Shown one piece after another: positions 8,189 through 16,441 of a stretch of DNA of 64,000 nucleotides. How positions within the stretch are numbered: the first letter of the stretch is position 1; each line of letters opens with the position of its first letter. The notes beneath the pieces were generated by a model, which was given only the letters and a program-made list of their open reading frames with translations, did no database searches and had not been told where the DNA came from. A program made the translations under genes and the position numbers. Source of the stretch: an uncultured Gammaproteobacteria bacterium (lineage in GTDB: Bacteria; Pseudomonadota; Gammaproteobacteria; HK1); the NCBI GenBank assembly GCA_958295835.1, contig OY282378.1, forward strand, positions 5,667,694 to 5,731,693, given 5' to 3'.

Positions 8189-8986
8189 TCACCCGTCGCA
8201 GGCCGGCGCGCGGCCTTCCGCCCTCGCCTGCCGGTACAGGTCCATCGCCGCGGCCATACCCGACTGCAGGGCCCTGATCCGGGTCTCGTGCCCGGGATGG
8301 GTGGACAGGAACTCGACCGGCTGCCGGCCCGCGGTCCGGGCCATGTTCCGCCACAGATCCACGCTGGCCCGGGGATCGAAGCCCGCCCGGGCCATGAGCT
8401 CCAGTCCCATCCGGTCCGCCTCGGTCTCATGGCTGCGGCTGTAGGGCAGCAGGATCCCCACCTGCGCGCCGAGCCCCAGCACCGCCATCAGCCTTCGCCT
8501 CTCCGGCGATTCCCGCGACCTCGTCAACGCCGCTGCCGCCGCCATGCCGGCCTGCACCATGAACTGGCCGGACATGCGTTCGTTGCCGTGCCGGGCAAGG
8601 ACGTGCCCTATCTCATGCCCGATCACCGCCGCGAGCTGGTCCTGCGTCTCCGTCACGTCGAGGAGGCCCTTGTACACGCCGATCTTCCTGCCCGGCAGGG
8701 CGAACGCGTTGGGTTCGTCCCGATCGAACACCCTGACCTCCCAGCCCTGCGACCCGCGGCCGGGCAGGACGCCCACGATGGGGTTCGCGACACACTCCAC
8801 GTAGCGGTTCAGGAACGCACCGGCGGCGGGGGTCTCCGCCTTGATGTCGTTGAACGCCGCCGCGCCCATGTCCTGCATGGCGGCCGGTGAGAAGAGGGTC
8901 AGTTGATCGCGCCCGGTAGGGGAGGTGGCGCAGCTCGCGGTGGTCACCGCGGCCACGACGAGGATGGCGGTCCGTATCCGTTTCAC
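8189..8986 (-). CDS. M48-family metalloprotease, lipoprotein
   Basis: The 265-residue product has a signal peptide ending TTASC (lipobox Cys 19). The zinc site HEIGH is at 124-128 and the third ligand lies in the SHETEADRMG motif about 60 residues later; both are hallmarks of M48 peptidases. Length and architecture match the small periplasmic M48 lipoproteins such as LoiP/YcaL of E. coli, which degrade misfolded envelope proteins. It ends 93 bp from the end of the convergent VWA operon and is not part of it by orientation. Function in envelope quality control is inferred from the family. Confidence 0.9.
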   Translation of the reverse strand: MKRIRTAILVVAAVTTASCATSPTGRDQLTLFSPAAMQDMGAAAFNDIKAETPAAGAFLNRYVECVANPIVGVLPGRGSQGWEVRVFDRDEPNAFALPGRKIGVYKGLLDVTETQDQLAAVIGHEIGHVLARHGNERMSGQFMVQAGMAAAAALTRSRESPERRRLMAVLGLGAQVGILLPYSRSHETEADRMGLELMARAGFDPRASVDLWRNMARTAGRQPVEFLSTHPGHETRIRALQSGMAAAMDLYRQARAEGRAPACDG

Positions 8987-9298
8987 GACTTGTCCGGCCT
9001 CCGTTCACGGTCAGGTCGGCCGATGCACAGCCGGGGAGGGACGCGCCGAATGGCAACCGATGGCAATCATCTTCGACCACGAACGCTCCGGCAAGCCGAT
9101 TGCGCCGTGCGCCGCCCACCGAGCGCTACGTGTTCAGTGGAAGCAGGTCCGGGGCAACTCCGGACACGTGACGCAGCCAGGCGCAGGGCGCGCACGACTC
9201 CGGCCGACGAGTATCACAACGAGCGCCAGCCGGTATCCGGCCTTCCGTGATGCCACAGGTGGTTCCATATCGGCCATGCCGGCATCGTGGGCCGCGCC
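8987..9298. other. Intergenic stretch without a supported gene
   Basis: I find no credible coding sequence or RNA gene here. Open frames exist on both strands but look like chance frames in GC-rich DNA. The region holds the promoter side of the M48 gene and ends at the start of the shared 24-bp sequence of the Toprim/ATPase cassette. Confidence 0.6.
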
Positions 9299-9304
9299 CA
9301 AGCC

Positions 9305-10929
9305 CTACAGCGTCCAGACCACCACCCCGCGCCCATCCTGACGGCGACCGCCTCCATCCGCCCCGCCCTCGCCGTCCCGGCGGTCCTCCGCGCCCTCGCT
9401 ACGCCTGCGCTCCTCCGCGTCGGCCCGGCGGTCGATCACCACCAGATGCCCTTCCTCCGCCCTGCACTTCTTCATGTACCCCAACGTCTGCTTCACGCCT
9501 TCCTCGACCGTCCACGCGAGGCTCTTGCGGGCCGAATCCCGCAACACCTTGCACTCCACCACGAACCGCTCCCACAGGTCCGACGGCTGACCCGCCTCCC
9601 GCGGCCACAGCACCAGCAGGTCCGTCCGGCCTCGCCCCAACCCGTACTCCCGCTCGATGCGACCGCCACCGTTCACCACCCGCTGCAGGTACGCCTGCAA
9701 GATGAGCTGCGGCCCCGCCTCGGGGTACTCGCCGAAGCGCCCCAGCCAGTGCCCGGAATGCTCGCCGAAGAAGGTGCGGAACGCCGTCAGCAGCCTGGTC
9801 ATGTTCAAGCCGCCGTCGTCGTCCACGTACCACGCCACCTGTACGTCCAGACTGCTTTGCAGGATGTAGCCCAGCTCGCGCGGCACCACCTCCGCGTAGA
9901 TCGGGTTCGCCATGCGCGGTGGCTGGTTCCCGTCAATCAGGCCCAAGTCGCGCACGTACTCCAGGTCTCGAATTTCGTGCCGCGCCTCCCCGCCGCTTAG
10001 AATCGGCTCGACGACCCGCCGCACCCGCGCCTCCTCCAGCTTGTGCGCCAACTGGTCCAGATGCGTGCGCCGCGAGAGAATGAGCTCCTCCCGCGCTGCG
10101 TAGATGTCGTCCACTTCGATGGGACGCGAGCGGTCCCGCCCCGCCTTGTTGTCGAAACAGGCCCCGGCGCACAGCGCGTTCACCAGCCACGGCTGACCCC
10201 GCGTCTGCGTCCACACCGAATCCAGCGCCGCCGCCGAGAAGCGCTGGCCGGTCTCCTCCGTGTGCTGCGCCATCAGCGCCCGCGTCTCCGCTTCGGTGAA
10301 GTCCTCCATGCGCAGCGACTTCGCCGCGACGTTGAACGGGCTGCCCCCGGCGATGACCTCCCCCGTACTCGACCGGATGCGGTAGTCGCGGATGTCGCGC
10401 ACCCCGCACAGCACCACGCTCTGCGGGAAGCCCTCGGGGCGTTGCTGGTAGCCGGCGCGCAACTGGCGCAGCACCGAGAGCAGGGTGTCACCGACCAGCG
10501 AGTCGATCTCGTCCACCAGCAGCACCAGCGGGTGAGCAGCTCCTTGAGGGCGTCCTCGGGACCAACCTTGGTCAGGATGTCGGGCCAAATGCCGTCCGGG
10601 TAGTCGTCGCCCAGAAGGCGCGCGCTGGTCGCCAGGCTGCTCAGGATGGCGCGGATGCCGCGGATGCCGCGCGCCACGTCGTCGCGCGCCACTTGGCCGA
10701 CCTCGACGTTCACGTCCACGCACCGGAAGTCGCCGGCCGCGCCGCGGTTGAGCAGGTTGCGCAGGGCGATGAGGGCGGAGGTCTTGCCGGTCTGGCGCGG
10801 CGCGTGCAGCACGAAGTAGCGCTTGGCCCGAATCAGGGCCAGAAGTTCATCGACGTCCATCCGATCCAGGGGCGGGATGGCGTAGTGGTCGTCCGGGCGC
10901 ACCGGCCCTTCGGTGTTGAAGAAGCGCAT
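9305..10929 (-). pseudogene. AAA ATPase with C-terminal nuclease-like domain, frameshifted (cassette copy A)
   Basis: Reading from 10929, the first part gives MRFFNTEGPVRPDDHY, RYFVLHAPRQTGKTSALI (Walker A) and ends at KELLTRW. The rest continues in another frame from about 10535 with PLVLLVDEIDSL (Walker B), then SRMEDF-type and winged-helix-like regions, and finally GRTDLLVLWP, ERFVVECKVLRD and HLVVIDRRADAEER, which resemble the PD-(D/E)XK-type domain of this ATPase family. The two halves are each well conserved, so the break is recent or an error. At the junction the bases ACCCGCTGG run straight into GCTGGTGCTG, as if a short piece between two CCGCTGG copies were lost. Such ATPases are common mobile or defence-associated genes of unknown role. 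Confidence 0.8.
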
Positions 10930-10977
10930 GGGCCGATTATGGCACCTGCCGTGCCCCGTTGCGTGCGCCGGTGCCGC

Positions 10978-11232
10978 TCACGGTCCGGTCCCGGGGCAGA
11001 GGAGCGGGGCGAGCCGCACGGCCAGCGCCCGCGGCCCGAAGGCCCGCAGGTCGTCGTTGAAGTCGCCGTGTGCAGGGGTGAGGACGGTGGCGGCGAGGTC
11101 CCGCTCCATCGCACGGATCTTCAGCCTGGCCGCAGCGCACTGGCCCTCGGCGTCGGTGTCGCGGTCGGCGGCGATGAGGAGGCGGGCGACGCCGGGGGCG
11201 GCAGCTTCTCCACAGGCGCCGGGCGGCGACTA
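10978..11232 (-). pseudogene. C-terminal fragment of a Toprim-domain protein (copy A)
   Basis: About 85 residues read in one frame to a TGA at 10978: VARLLIAADRDTDAEGQ carries the DxD motif of a Toprim domain, followed by LTPAHGDFNDDLRAFGPRAL, a tail typical of plasmid- and phage-type Toprim/primase proteins. The N-terminal part is missing; the frame fades just upstream of 11232, where unrelated sequence begins. It sits 48 bp upstream of the ATPase on the same strand, so the two were probably an operon. A second, differently damaged copy lies at 22872-23240. Confidence 0.7.
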
Positions 11233-11366
11233 CTCCGCATCATCCTACGCTGTATAGCTTTCGAGAGGATTGACCGTGAAGCCGCGAGACCCGATCCTTT
11301 CGACCTTCCACCGACACGGGATCACGCCGTGGCCACCCTCGAACCCATCGATGCCGGCACGGACAA

Positions 11367-11461
11367 GGTTTCCGGCCCTCGCGGGGGTCGGCCTCATTGA
11401 AGCTCTCTCGGCAGGATTGCGATATACTGCAATTCCTCTCTTTTTCCGGCCCTCGCGGGGA
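11367..11461. CRISPR. CRISPR-like repeat-spacer-partial repeat
   Basis: A 36-bp unit at 11367-11402 starts GGTTTCCGGCCC, has a CCCTCGCGGGG mini-hairpin and ends GGCCTCATTGAAGC, the sort of 3' end seen in many CRISPR repeats. After a 39-bp AT-richer spacer-like stretch, its first 20 bases recur at 11442-11461. No leader or cas genes are visible. One and a half units cannot prove an array; another dispersed repeat family is possible. Confidence 0.35.
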
Positions 11462-11467
11462 CCTGCC

Positions 11468-12358
11468 ATGAGCCGCGCCCCCTTCGACGACGGCGGTTCG
11501 TGGGGAACCTTCCGTCCCCGGGGATGGGGCGGGTTCTGGCTCAAGGTCTCCCGTGCGTTCCCGGGCGGATGGCCGTGGAACCGTTTTGCCCTCCTGGCCC
11601 GTCGCCTTGCCCGGCTCCGCCTGAACAGCCCCGTCGATATCCGGACATGGGGGTTCAAGCTGCGCCTGAAAACACGGGGCTCGGTGTCGGAGGCAAGGAT
11701 CCTGTTCCTGCCCCGGTACTGGGATCGTGCCGAGCGCCGGGTGCTGGAGAAATGGCTGGCGCCTGGTTCGGTCTTCGTGGACGTAGGCTCCAACGTGGGC
11801 GGCTACGCCTTCTGGGCCGCGTCGCTGACTGGCGAGTCTGGACGGGTTCTGGCCTTCGAGCCGGACCCGGCGCTGGCTCGGCAACTGCGCTATAACGTTG
11901 GTGCCAACGGGGCCGAGGACTACATCCAGGTGGTCGAGGCGGCGGTGGGAGCGTCACCGGGGACGGGCGAGCTACTGCCCGGTGTCCGCAACTCGGGAGA
12001 GAACCGTCTGGCGGAGGGCCGATCCGGCGCTGGCTTCCCGGTGCGGGTGATCGCTCTGGCCGCCGCTGTCGAAGAGGCAGGGCTGGACCGGATCGACTGC
12101 CTGAAGGTGGACGTGGAAGGACGGGAGGCCGACGTCCTGAAACCCTTCTTTGCTGTAGCGTCCCCGCGCCTTTGGCCCCGAATTCTGGTCATCGAGTTGC
12201 CGGAAGGGACCGAGGATCTGGCTCGATGGATCGTCGCCAGAGGCTACCGTTTGGTGCTGCGTACGAAGCTCAACGGTGTGTTTCGCCTGGAACGGCCCCG
12301 GGCGCTGCCTGGAGGGGTCGGGCGGTCCCGCGCACCCGCATCGGCCTCATTGAGATGA
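11468..12358 (+). CDS. FkbM-family methyltransferase
   Basis: The 296-residue product has the FkbM layout: a variable N-terminus, motif I VFVDVGSNVGGYAFW near residue 100, the acidic motif LAFEPDPALARQL about 30 residues later, then LDRIDCLKVDVEGREADVL. FkbM enzymes use S-adenosylmethionine to O-methylate sugars or other small molecules and are common in glycan clusters. ATG 11468 is chosen because upstream in-frame sequence consists of repeat and non-coding DNA. Its stop overlaps the next start (ATGA). The 5' end abuts one half of a CRISPR-like repeat and the 3' end carries the other half. Sugar O-methylation is likely but unproven. Confidence 0.85.
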   Translation: MSRAPFDDGGSWGTFRPRGWGGFWLKVSRAFPGGWPWNRFALLARRLARLRLNSPVDIRTWGFKLRLKTRGSVSEARILFLPRYWDRAERRVLEKWLAPGSVFVDVGSNVGGYAFWAASLTGESGRVLAFEPDPALARQLRYNVGANGAEDYIQVVEAAVGASPGTGELLPGVRNSGENRLAEGRSGAGFPVRVIALAAAVEEAGLDRIDCLKVDVEGREADVLKPFFAVASPRLWPRILVIELPEGTEDLARWIVARGYRLVLRTKLNGVFRLERPRALPGGVGRSRAPASASLR

Positions 12359-14001
12359 GGGGCTTCATTACGGAGAGCCGACTGTGCGGCGCCCTGCTTC
12401 TGGCGGTCCTGCTGGCCACGGTTCTATCCTATCGGGCGGGAATGACAGGCGGGTTCTCCGCCGACGACTACGTGTTTCTGCGGGCGAACCTTCGCTTTGC
12501 CGACGCTTGGCAGGCTCTGTCGGTTTTCGGCGAACACGACAACGTGCAGAAAATAGCGTATCGCCCGCTGGTTCGCCTATCCCTGTGGTTGAACTGGCAG
12601 CTTTCGCAGGATGCAACGGCCTTCCACTGGACCAATCTGCTCCTGCACTTGGGCAACACGGCTGCCCTTTTTCTTCTGCTGCGCCTGTTGTTTGACCGCC
12701 CGGCGCCAGCCTTGGTCGGCGCAACGGCGTTCGCACTACACCCCATCCATTCCACCAATGTGCTATGGGTCATGGGCAGGACGGATCTGTTGTTCAGCCT
12801 GTTCTATCTAGCGGCGCTGCTGCTATTCCTACTGCACTGGCGCCGTAGTGGAGCGAGGACGATCCTCGTCTTGTCGCTACTGCTATTCGTGCTGGCGTTA
12901 GCGTCGAAGGAAATGGCTATTTCCCTGCCCGTACTGCTACTTGCAATGACGACTGTTTTAGGTGAAGGCACAGCACGGGCGAGGGCAGCCTCGGCCTTGC
13001 GGTCGACCTTGCCCTACTTCCTGGTTTTGCTTTGCTACGTCGGACTGCGCGTGCTGTTCGTCCTGAGAGATGGCTGGGAGACGACCCCATCCGAGTATCT
13101 GAACTTCGCGGCTTCGGCGATCCTGTTCAAAGCGGGTGCTTGGTCCCTCAGTCTGGCGTATCCGTTCGATCTCTACAGGATGCGGCATCTTCTGGAAAGC
13201 GAGCCGCAACGTTTTCTCGTCACCGCCTCGGTGGTCTGTACCCTTGCAGTGGTCGCCATGCATCTAGCTCTTTGGCGGCGATGGCGTAGCTTCTATGGGG
13301 ATCGGCTTTTTTGGCTGGGCGCCGCTTGGATACCGATCACGCTCCTGCCCATCCTGGGAGGCAGCCCGAACCGATGGTATCTGTACCTGCCCAGCGCAGG
13401 TTTCTGCATGGTGCTGGCGGCAACCTGGAATTCGCTCCGTGCACGGCACCTTTGCTCCGCCGCCCTTATTATCGGTTTGCTTTTCTATGCATCGGAGCTG
13501 GTAAAGCAATCGAGGACCTGGTCGCGCCAAAGCGAACTGTCCGAAAAACTCCTTCAACAGGTGCACGACCTTGGGATGCGTTCTTCTGAAACCCATTGGT
13601 TCGCCAACGTGCCGTTTGGCTACAAAAGCGCATTTCTTTTTCCCGGCCACCTTTCGTTCGCGGCGGCCATCGAACTGCGTTTCGGCCTCCAACCCGATAT
13701 CCGTATTTTGTCATACGTGAATCTGAGGGACGAACTGCGTATCGAAAGCACCCGCATTGGGAGCGATTGGCTGTTTCGACTCGAACCAGACGCCCACGCC
13801 TTCGTCGTGTTGCCAGGCTACCGCCGCAGGTTCGCCGCATCAACCACCCAGTGGATTCAGGGTGCAGAAGTCGAAATCAAGGCGCTGTCGCAGGCGAACA
13901 CCGCAACCGAGTACTGGGTCCGTCTTCCAAGCCCTTCGTTCGGGCGTTTCCACTACTTCGACGGCCAGCAACTTCAAACAGACCTGAATGCGCCGCCCTA
14001 G
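12355..14001 (+). CDS. GT-C-type integral membrane mannosyltransferase-like protein (TMTC/PMT-like)
   Basis: The 548-residue product has about ten hydrophobic helices and the motifs of lipid-sugar-dependent GT-C glycosyltransferases: FSADDYVFLRANLRFADAW after the first helix, with the DD pair typical of the catalytic loop, then YRPLVRLSLWLNW, FHWTNLLLHLGN and ALHPIHSTNVLWVMGRTDLL, as in TMTC and protein O-mannosyltransferase relatives. The C-terminal 120 residues are soluble and probably periplasmic. It starts in the FkbM stop codon (ATGA). Base composition is visibly less GC-rich than the chromosome around it, which suggests horizontal transfer. Substrate unknown. Confidence 0.8.
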   Translation: MRGFITESRLCGALLLAVLLATVLSYRAGMTGGFSADDYVFLRANLRFADAWQALSVFGEHDNVQKIAYRPLVRLSLWLNWQLSQDATAFHWTNLLLHLGNTAALFLLLRLLFDRPAPALVGATAFALHPIHSTNVLWVMGRTDLLFSLFYLAALLLFLLHWRRSGARTILVLSLLLFVLALASKEMAISLPVLLLAMTTVLGEGTARARAASALRSTLPYFLVLLCYVGLRVLFVLRDGWETTPSEYLNFAASAILFKAGAWSLSLAYPFDLYRMRHLLESEPQRFLVTASVVCTLAVVAMHLALWRRWRSFYGDRLFWLGAAWIPITLLPILGGSPNRWYLYLPSAGFCMVLAATWNSLRARHLCSAALIIGLLFYASELVKQSRTWSRQSELSEKLLQQVHDLGMRSSETHWFANVPFGYKSAFLFPGHLSFAAAIELRFGLQPDIRILSYVNLRDELRIESTRIGSDWLFRLEPDAHAFVVLPGYRRRFAASTTQWIQGAEVEIKALSQANTATEYWVRLPSPSFGRFHYFDGQQLQTDLNAPP

Positions 14002-14044
14002 ATGCACGAGGGCCGTGCGGGAATTAAATGGGGCTCGGAAAAGG

Positions 14045-14077
14045 CGCCACCCGGGCGGGGGTCGCCCTCATTGAAGC
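14045..14077. repeat. Third CRISPR-like repeat unit
   Basis: The sequence ends GGGGGTCGCCCTCATTGAAGC, with one mismatch to the last 21 bases of the unit at 11367-11402; the 5' half is more divergent. It lies between the membrane glycosyltransferase and the left end of the IS4-family element. Confidence 0.5.
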
Positions 14078-14082
14078 GTGAC

Positions 14083-15525
14083 GGGGTCTCATAGGCAGGA
14101 TCTTATAATTTATTGATTTTCAAGGGATTTTCAGAGTCGTTGAAGTCCCATCCGAAATCTCCGATCATGGAATCGCCAAACCCTCATGACATAGGGAGAC
14201 TCGGATGGGACGCCGCACTGTTGCTCAATTCGCCAACCAAATCAAGCGCGTGTTGTCGCCGACCTGCCTCAATGACCTCGGACGCCGAGTCGGTTTCTGC
14301 TACCGAGAGCGCCTGATTACTCCGTATCGACTGGTCCTGAGTCTACTGGCGAGCCATGCGACGGGTCCGGTCGAGACATTGGCCGATATTCAACGACAAT
14401 TCAATGCGTTGTTCGGTACAACGGTCGCGTACAAGCCGTTTCACAACCAGTTGGCGAAACGTTCATTCAAGGGTTTCATGCGAGAAGTACTGGACGTGAT
14501 TCTTCAGCAATGGGTGGTTGGCGTGTTGCAACCGAAAGCGCAGGGTCCACTCGGTGCATTCGGTCGGATTGTGATCCAGGACGGATGTTCGTTCGCGGTC
14601 AAGGACGCGCTTGATGAGCACTACCCGGGACGATTCAAGAAGCAGAACCCTGCTGCGGTGGAGCTGCACGTGACGATGAGTCTGCTCAATGAATCAGTGG
14701 AGAAGGTGACGCTGACGGCGGACACGGCGCCGGAGCGGCGCCATTTGCCATCGCCCGAGACGCTACGCGATGACCTGCTGTTGGCGGACCGTGGGTACTT
14801 TGACCTGAATTATCTCGGTGCGGTGAATGGAGCGGGTGGGTATTTTGTGGTCCGTGCGAGCGCATCGGTCAATCCGAAGGTGCGAGGAGCGTATACCTGG
14901 GAAGGGGAAGCGTTGGGGGAGTGGTCTGAACAATCCTCGAAGCAGGGTGTTCTATCGAGAGGTGAAACGGTCGATCTCGATGTCGTTTGGGGGAAGGGAG
15001 CCAAGGCATTGGAACTGAGGCTGTTGGCGCGATGGAATCCTGAGGAGGAGTGTCATACGTTGTTGGTGCCGAATTTGCCTCGCACGCGATTCAGTGCGGA
15101 GCAGGTTGGCCAACTGTATCGGTTACGGTGGCAAGTCGAGCTGTTGTTCAAGGAGTGGAAGTCGTATGCGAATCTTCATGCGTTTGACACGAGTAATGCG
15201 GGGATTGCCGAGGGACTGATATGGGCAGCGATGGCGGCGTCGGTTCTGAAACGTTATCTGGCTCAAATGACTCAGGCATTGCGAGGGGTTGAGATCTCGA
15301 CGCGGAAGGTGGCGATGTGTGCTCGTCATGGATTGGGGGATGTGTTCCATGCGCTTGCTTGTGGAAGGAGTCGTGGTTTTCTCCCGGTATTACGAGGATT
15401 AGTGAATTATCTGGCAAGTAATGCCACTCGGTCACATCCGAAACGCGATCACAAGAAAGGACGACTCCAATTCGGATTGGAACCTGTCTTGTGAACTCCC
15501 TTAAGTACCTACCTATGAGCGACCC
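14083..15525. mobile_element. IS4-family insertion sequence
   Basis: The element is about 1.44 kb with one transposase gene. The left end (from about 14083: GGGGTCTCATAGGCAGG) and the inverted right end (read from 15525: GGGTCGCTCATAGGTAGG) match over roughly 20 bases with small differences, giving imperfect terminal inverted repeats. I could not identify a convincing target duplication. The sequence is clearly lower in GC than its surroundings. A TATAAT at 14104-14109 could serve the transposase. It lies directly after a CRISPR-like repeat and against an IS3 fragment. Confidence 0.8.
14205..15494 (+). CDS. IS4-family DDE transposase
   Basis: The 429-residue protein appears intact. It shows the DDE triad in context: IQDGCSFAVKD (first Asp), LLADRGYFDLNYLG (second Asp) and YRLRWQVELLFKEWK, which fits the IS4 signature Y-x2-R-x3-E-x6-K exactly. 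Length is normal for the family. It catalyses cut-and-paste movement of its own element. The N-terminus (MGRRTVAQFANQIKRVL) follows the left inverted repeat by about 100 bp. Since all three catalytic residues and both ends are present, the element may still be mobile. Confidence 0.92.
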   Translation: MGRRTVAQFANQIKRVLSPTCLNDLGRRVGFCYRERLITPYRLVLSLLASHATGPVETLADIQRQFNALFGTTVAYKPFHNQLAKRSFKGFMREVLDVILQQWVVGVLQPKAQGPLGAFGRIVIQDGCSFAVKDALDEHYPGRFKKQNPAAVELHVTMSLLNESVEKVTLTADTAPERRHLPSPETLRDDLLLADRGYFDLNYLGAVNGAGGYFVVRASASVNPKVRGAYTWEGEALGEWSEQSSKQGVLSRGETVDLDVVWGKGAKALELRLLARWNPEEECHTLLVPNLPRTRFSAEQVGQLYRLRWQVELLFKEWKSYANLHAFDTSNAGIAEGLIWAAMAASVLKRYLAQMTQALRGVEISTRKVAMCARHGLGDVFHALACGRSRGFLPVLRGLVNYLASNATRSHPKRDHKKGRLQFGLEPVL

Positions 15526-15640
15526 AGTCCTGTGCGAACCGCGGCCACGCCCTCGTAGGCGTGCAGATACACCTCCTCGTACTTCACACGTAAGCGCCCG
15601 AAGAAGTACGTAATTCCATAGCTGTGTCTCTCGTGCCACG
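15513..15640 (-). pseudogene. IS3-family OrfB C-terminal fragment
   Basis: The minus strand reads RLRVKYEEVYLHAYEGVAAV before a TAG at 15513. This matches the conserved region near the C-terminus of IS3-family OrfB transposases (SVKYEEVYL...). The rest of the gene is missing and its end coincides with the right end of the IS4-family element, so insertion probably cut it. Confidence 0.55.
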
Positions 15641-15676
15641 GTGCACCCTCCAATGTCCTGTGGGAGGGTGACAGTG

Positions 15677-15766
15677 ATGGCTCAGGCGAGAGCCCGTTCA
15701 AGGGCGCGTCCCAAGGCGCGCGACCAATTCTGGCTCGACCATCTGCGCGCCTGTCGTAAACAAACG
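15677..15766 (+). pseudogene. Short transposase-like N-terminal fragment
   Basis: From the ATG at 15677 about 30 residues (MAQARARSRARPKARDQFW, then LDHLRACRKQ) resemble the start of IS66-type TnpA accessory proteins, after which the sequence passes into the left end of an IS3-type element. Too short for a firm call. Confidence 0.3.
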
Positions 15767-15780
15767 ACAGACGCTGAAAG

Positions 15781-15973
15781 TGAACCGCCCCGGGTTTCCC
15801 GGAGACTACAATCGTTGAGTCTTTGGGAGGAAAGGGCAGATGAAATCACCGACAAGATACTCCCCGGAAGTCCGGGAACGGGCGGTGCGCCTAGTGTTGG
15901 ATCACCAGGGGGAACATGATTCGCAGTGGTCGGCGATCCCCTCGGTGGCGTCGAAGCTCGGGTGTACGGCGAT
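15781..15973 (+). pseudogene. IS3-family left end with truncated OrfA
   Basis: An inverted-repeat-like end, TGAACCGCCCCGGGTTTCCC, starts at 15781. The ATG at 15840 opens MKSPTRYSPEVRERAVRLV followed by HDSQWSAIPSVASKLGCTA, the helix-turn-helix start of an IS3-family OrfA. The match stops at about 15973, in mid helix, where unrelated sequence begins. Confidence 0.75.
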
Positions 15974-16441
15974 CTCGATTTCAACATAGAGGATACCTCC
16001 CCAAAGGGTCAGGTGTCCACGAAATCGGGTCAACTTCATCGCGAGATCTACCGCGTCCTCACCGCCCCATCTGCTACTTGACAAACATGAGAGCGTCAGT
16101 GGCCACCGGGAGTGTCCGACATCGGGTCGGAAGGGGGTTGTGTGCCCGGTCGATCGCCTCGCCCGTGGCGGGCCGTGCCGGAACTCGGCGCGACGGGTCG
16201 CCGCCGCGTTAGCGGGAGGTCCTGACTGAACGCCGTCGTTTGAGGTACACATGCAGCAGGTTATGCAACAATCGGGTCATTCTTGCTGCCGGGCCTTGTG
16301 ACTGCTCGGGGAGCCGCGTTTTCTGGCGGCCTGCTCGCCATGCTTTCCGTTGAAGCAGTCCGGCACGCCCAGGATGCGCGGGAATACTCCATTGACGCGC
16401 TGCTGACCGTGCCAATCCGGTAGCCGCGAGGGCGATCCTGA
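15974..16441. other. Gene-free junction between IS debris and glycan genes
   Basis: About 470 bp with no supported gene on either strand. The text TGTCCACGAAATCGGGTCAA at about 16014 and the similar TGTCCGACATCGGG at about 16110 look like ends of unidentified mobile sequence, but no transposase is attached. Confidence 0.5.

Noticed and set aside
11367..14077. Integron cassette array (attC-like sites between genes)
   Set aside because: The repeat lacks the attC core and length pattern and no integrase is present; CRISPR-like or interspersed repeat fits better.
15974..16441. An additional transposase gene
   Set aside because: Only end-like sequences are visible; no frame has transposase motifs.
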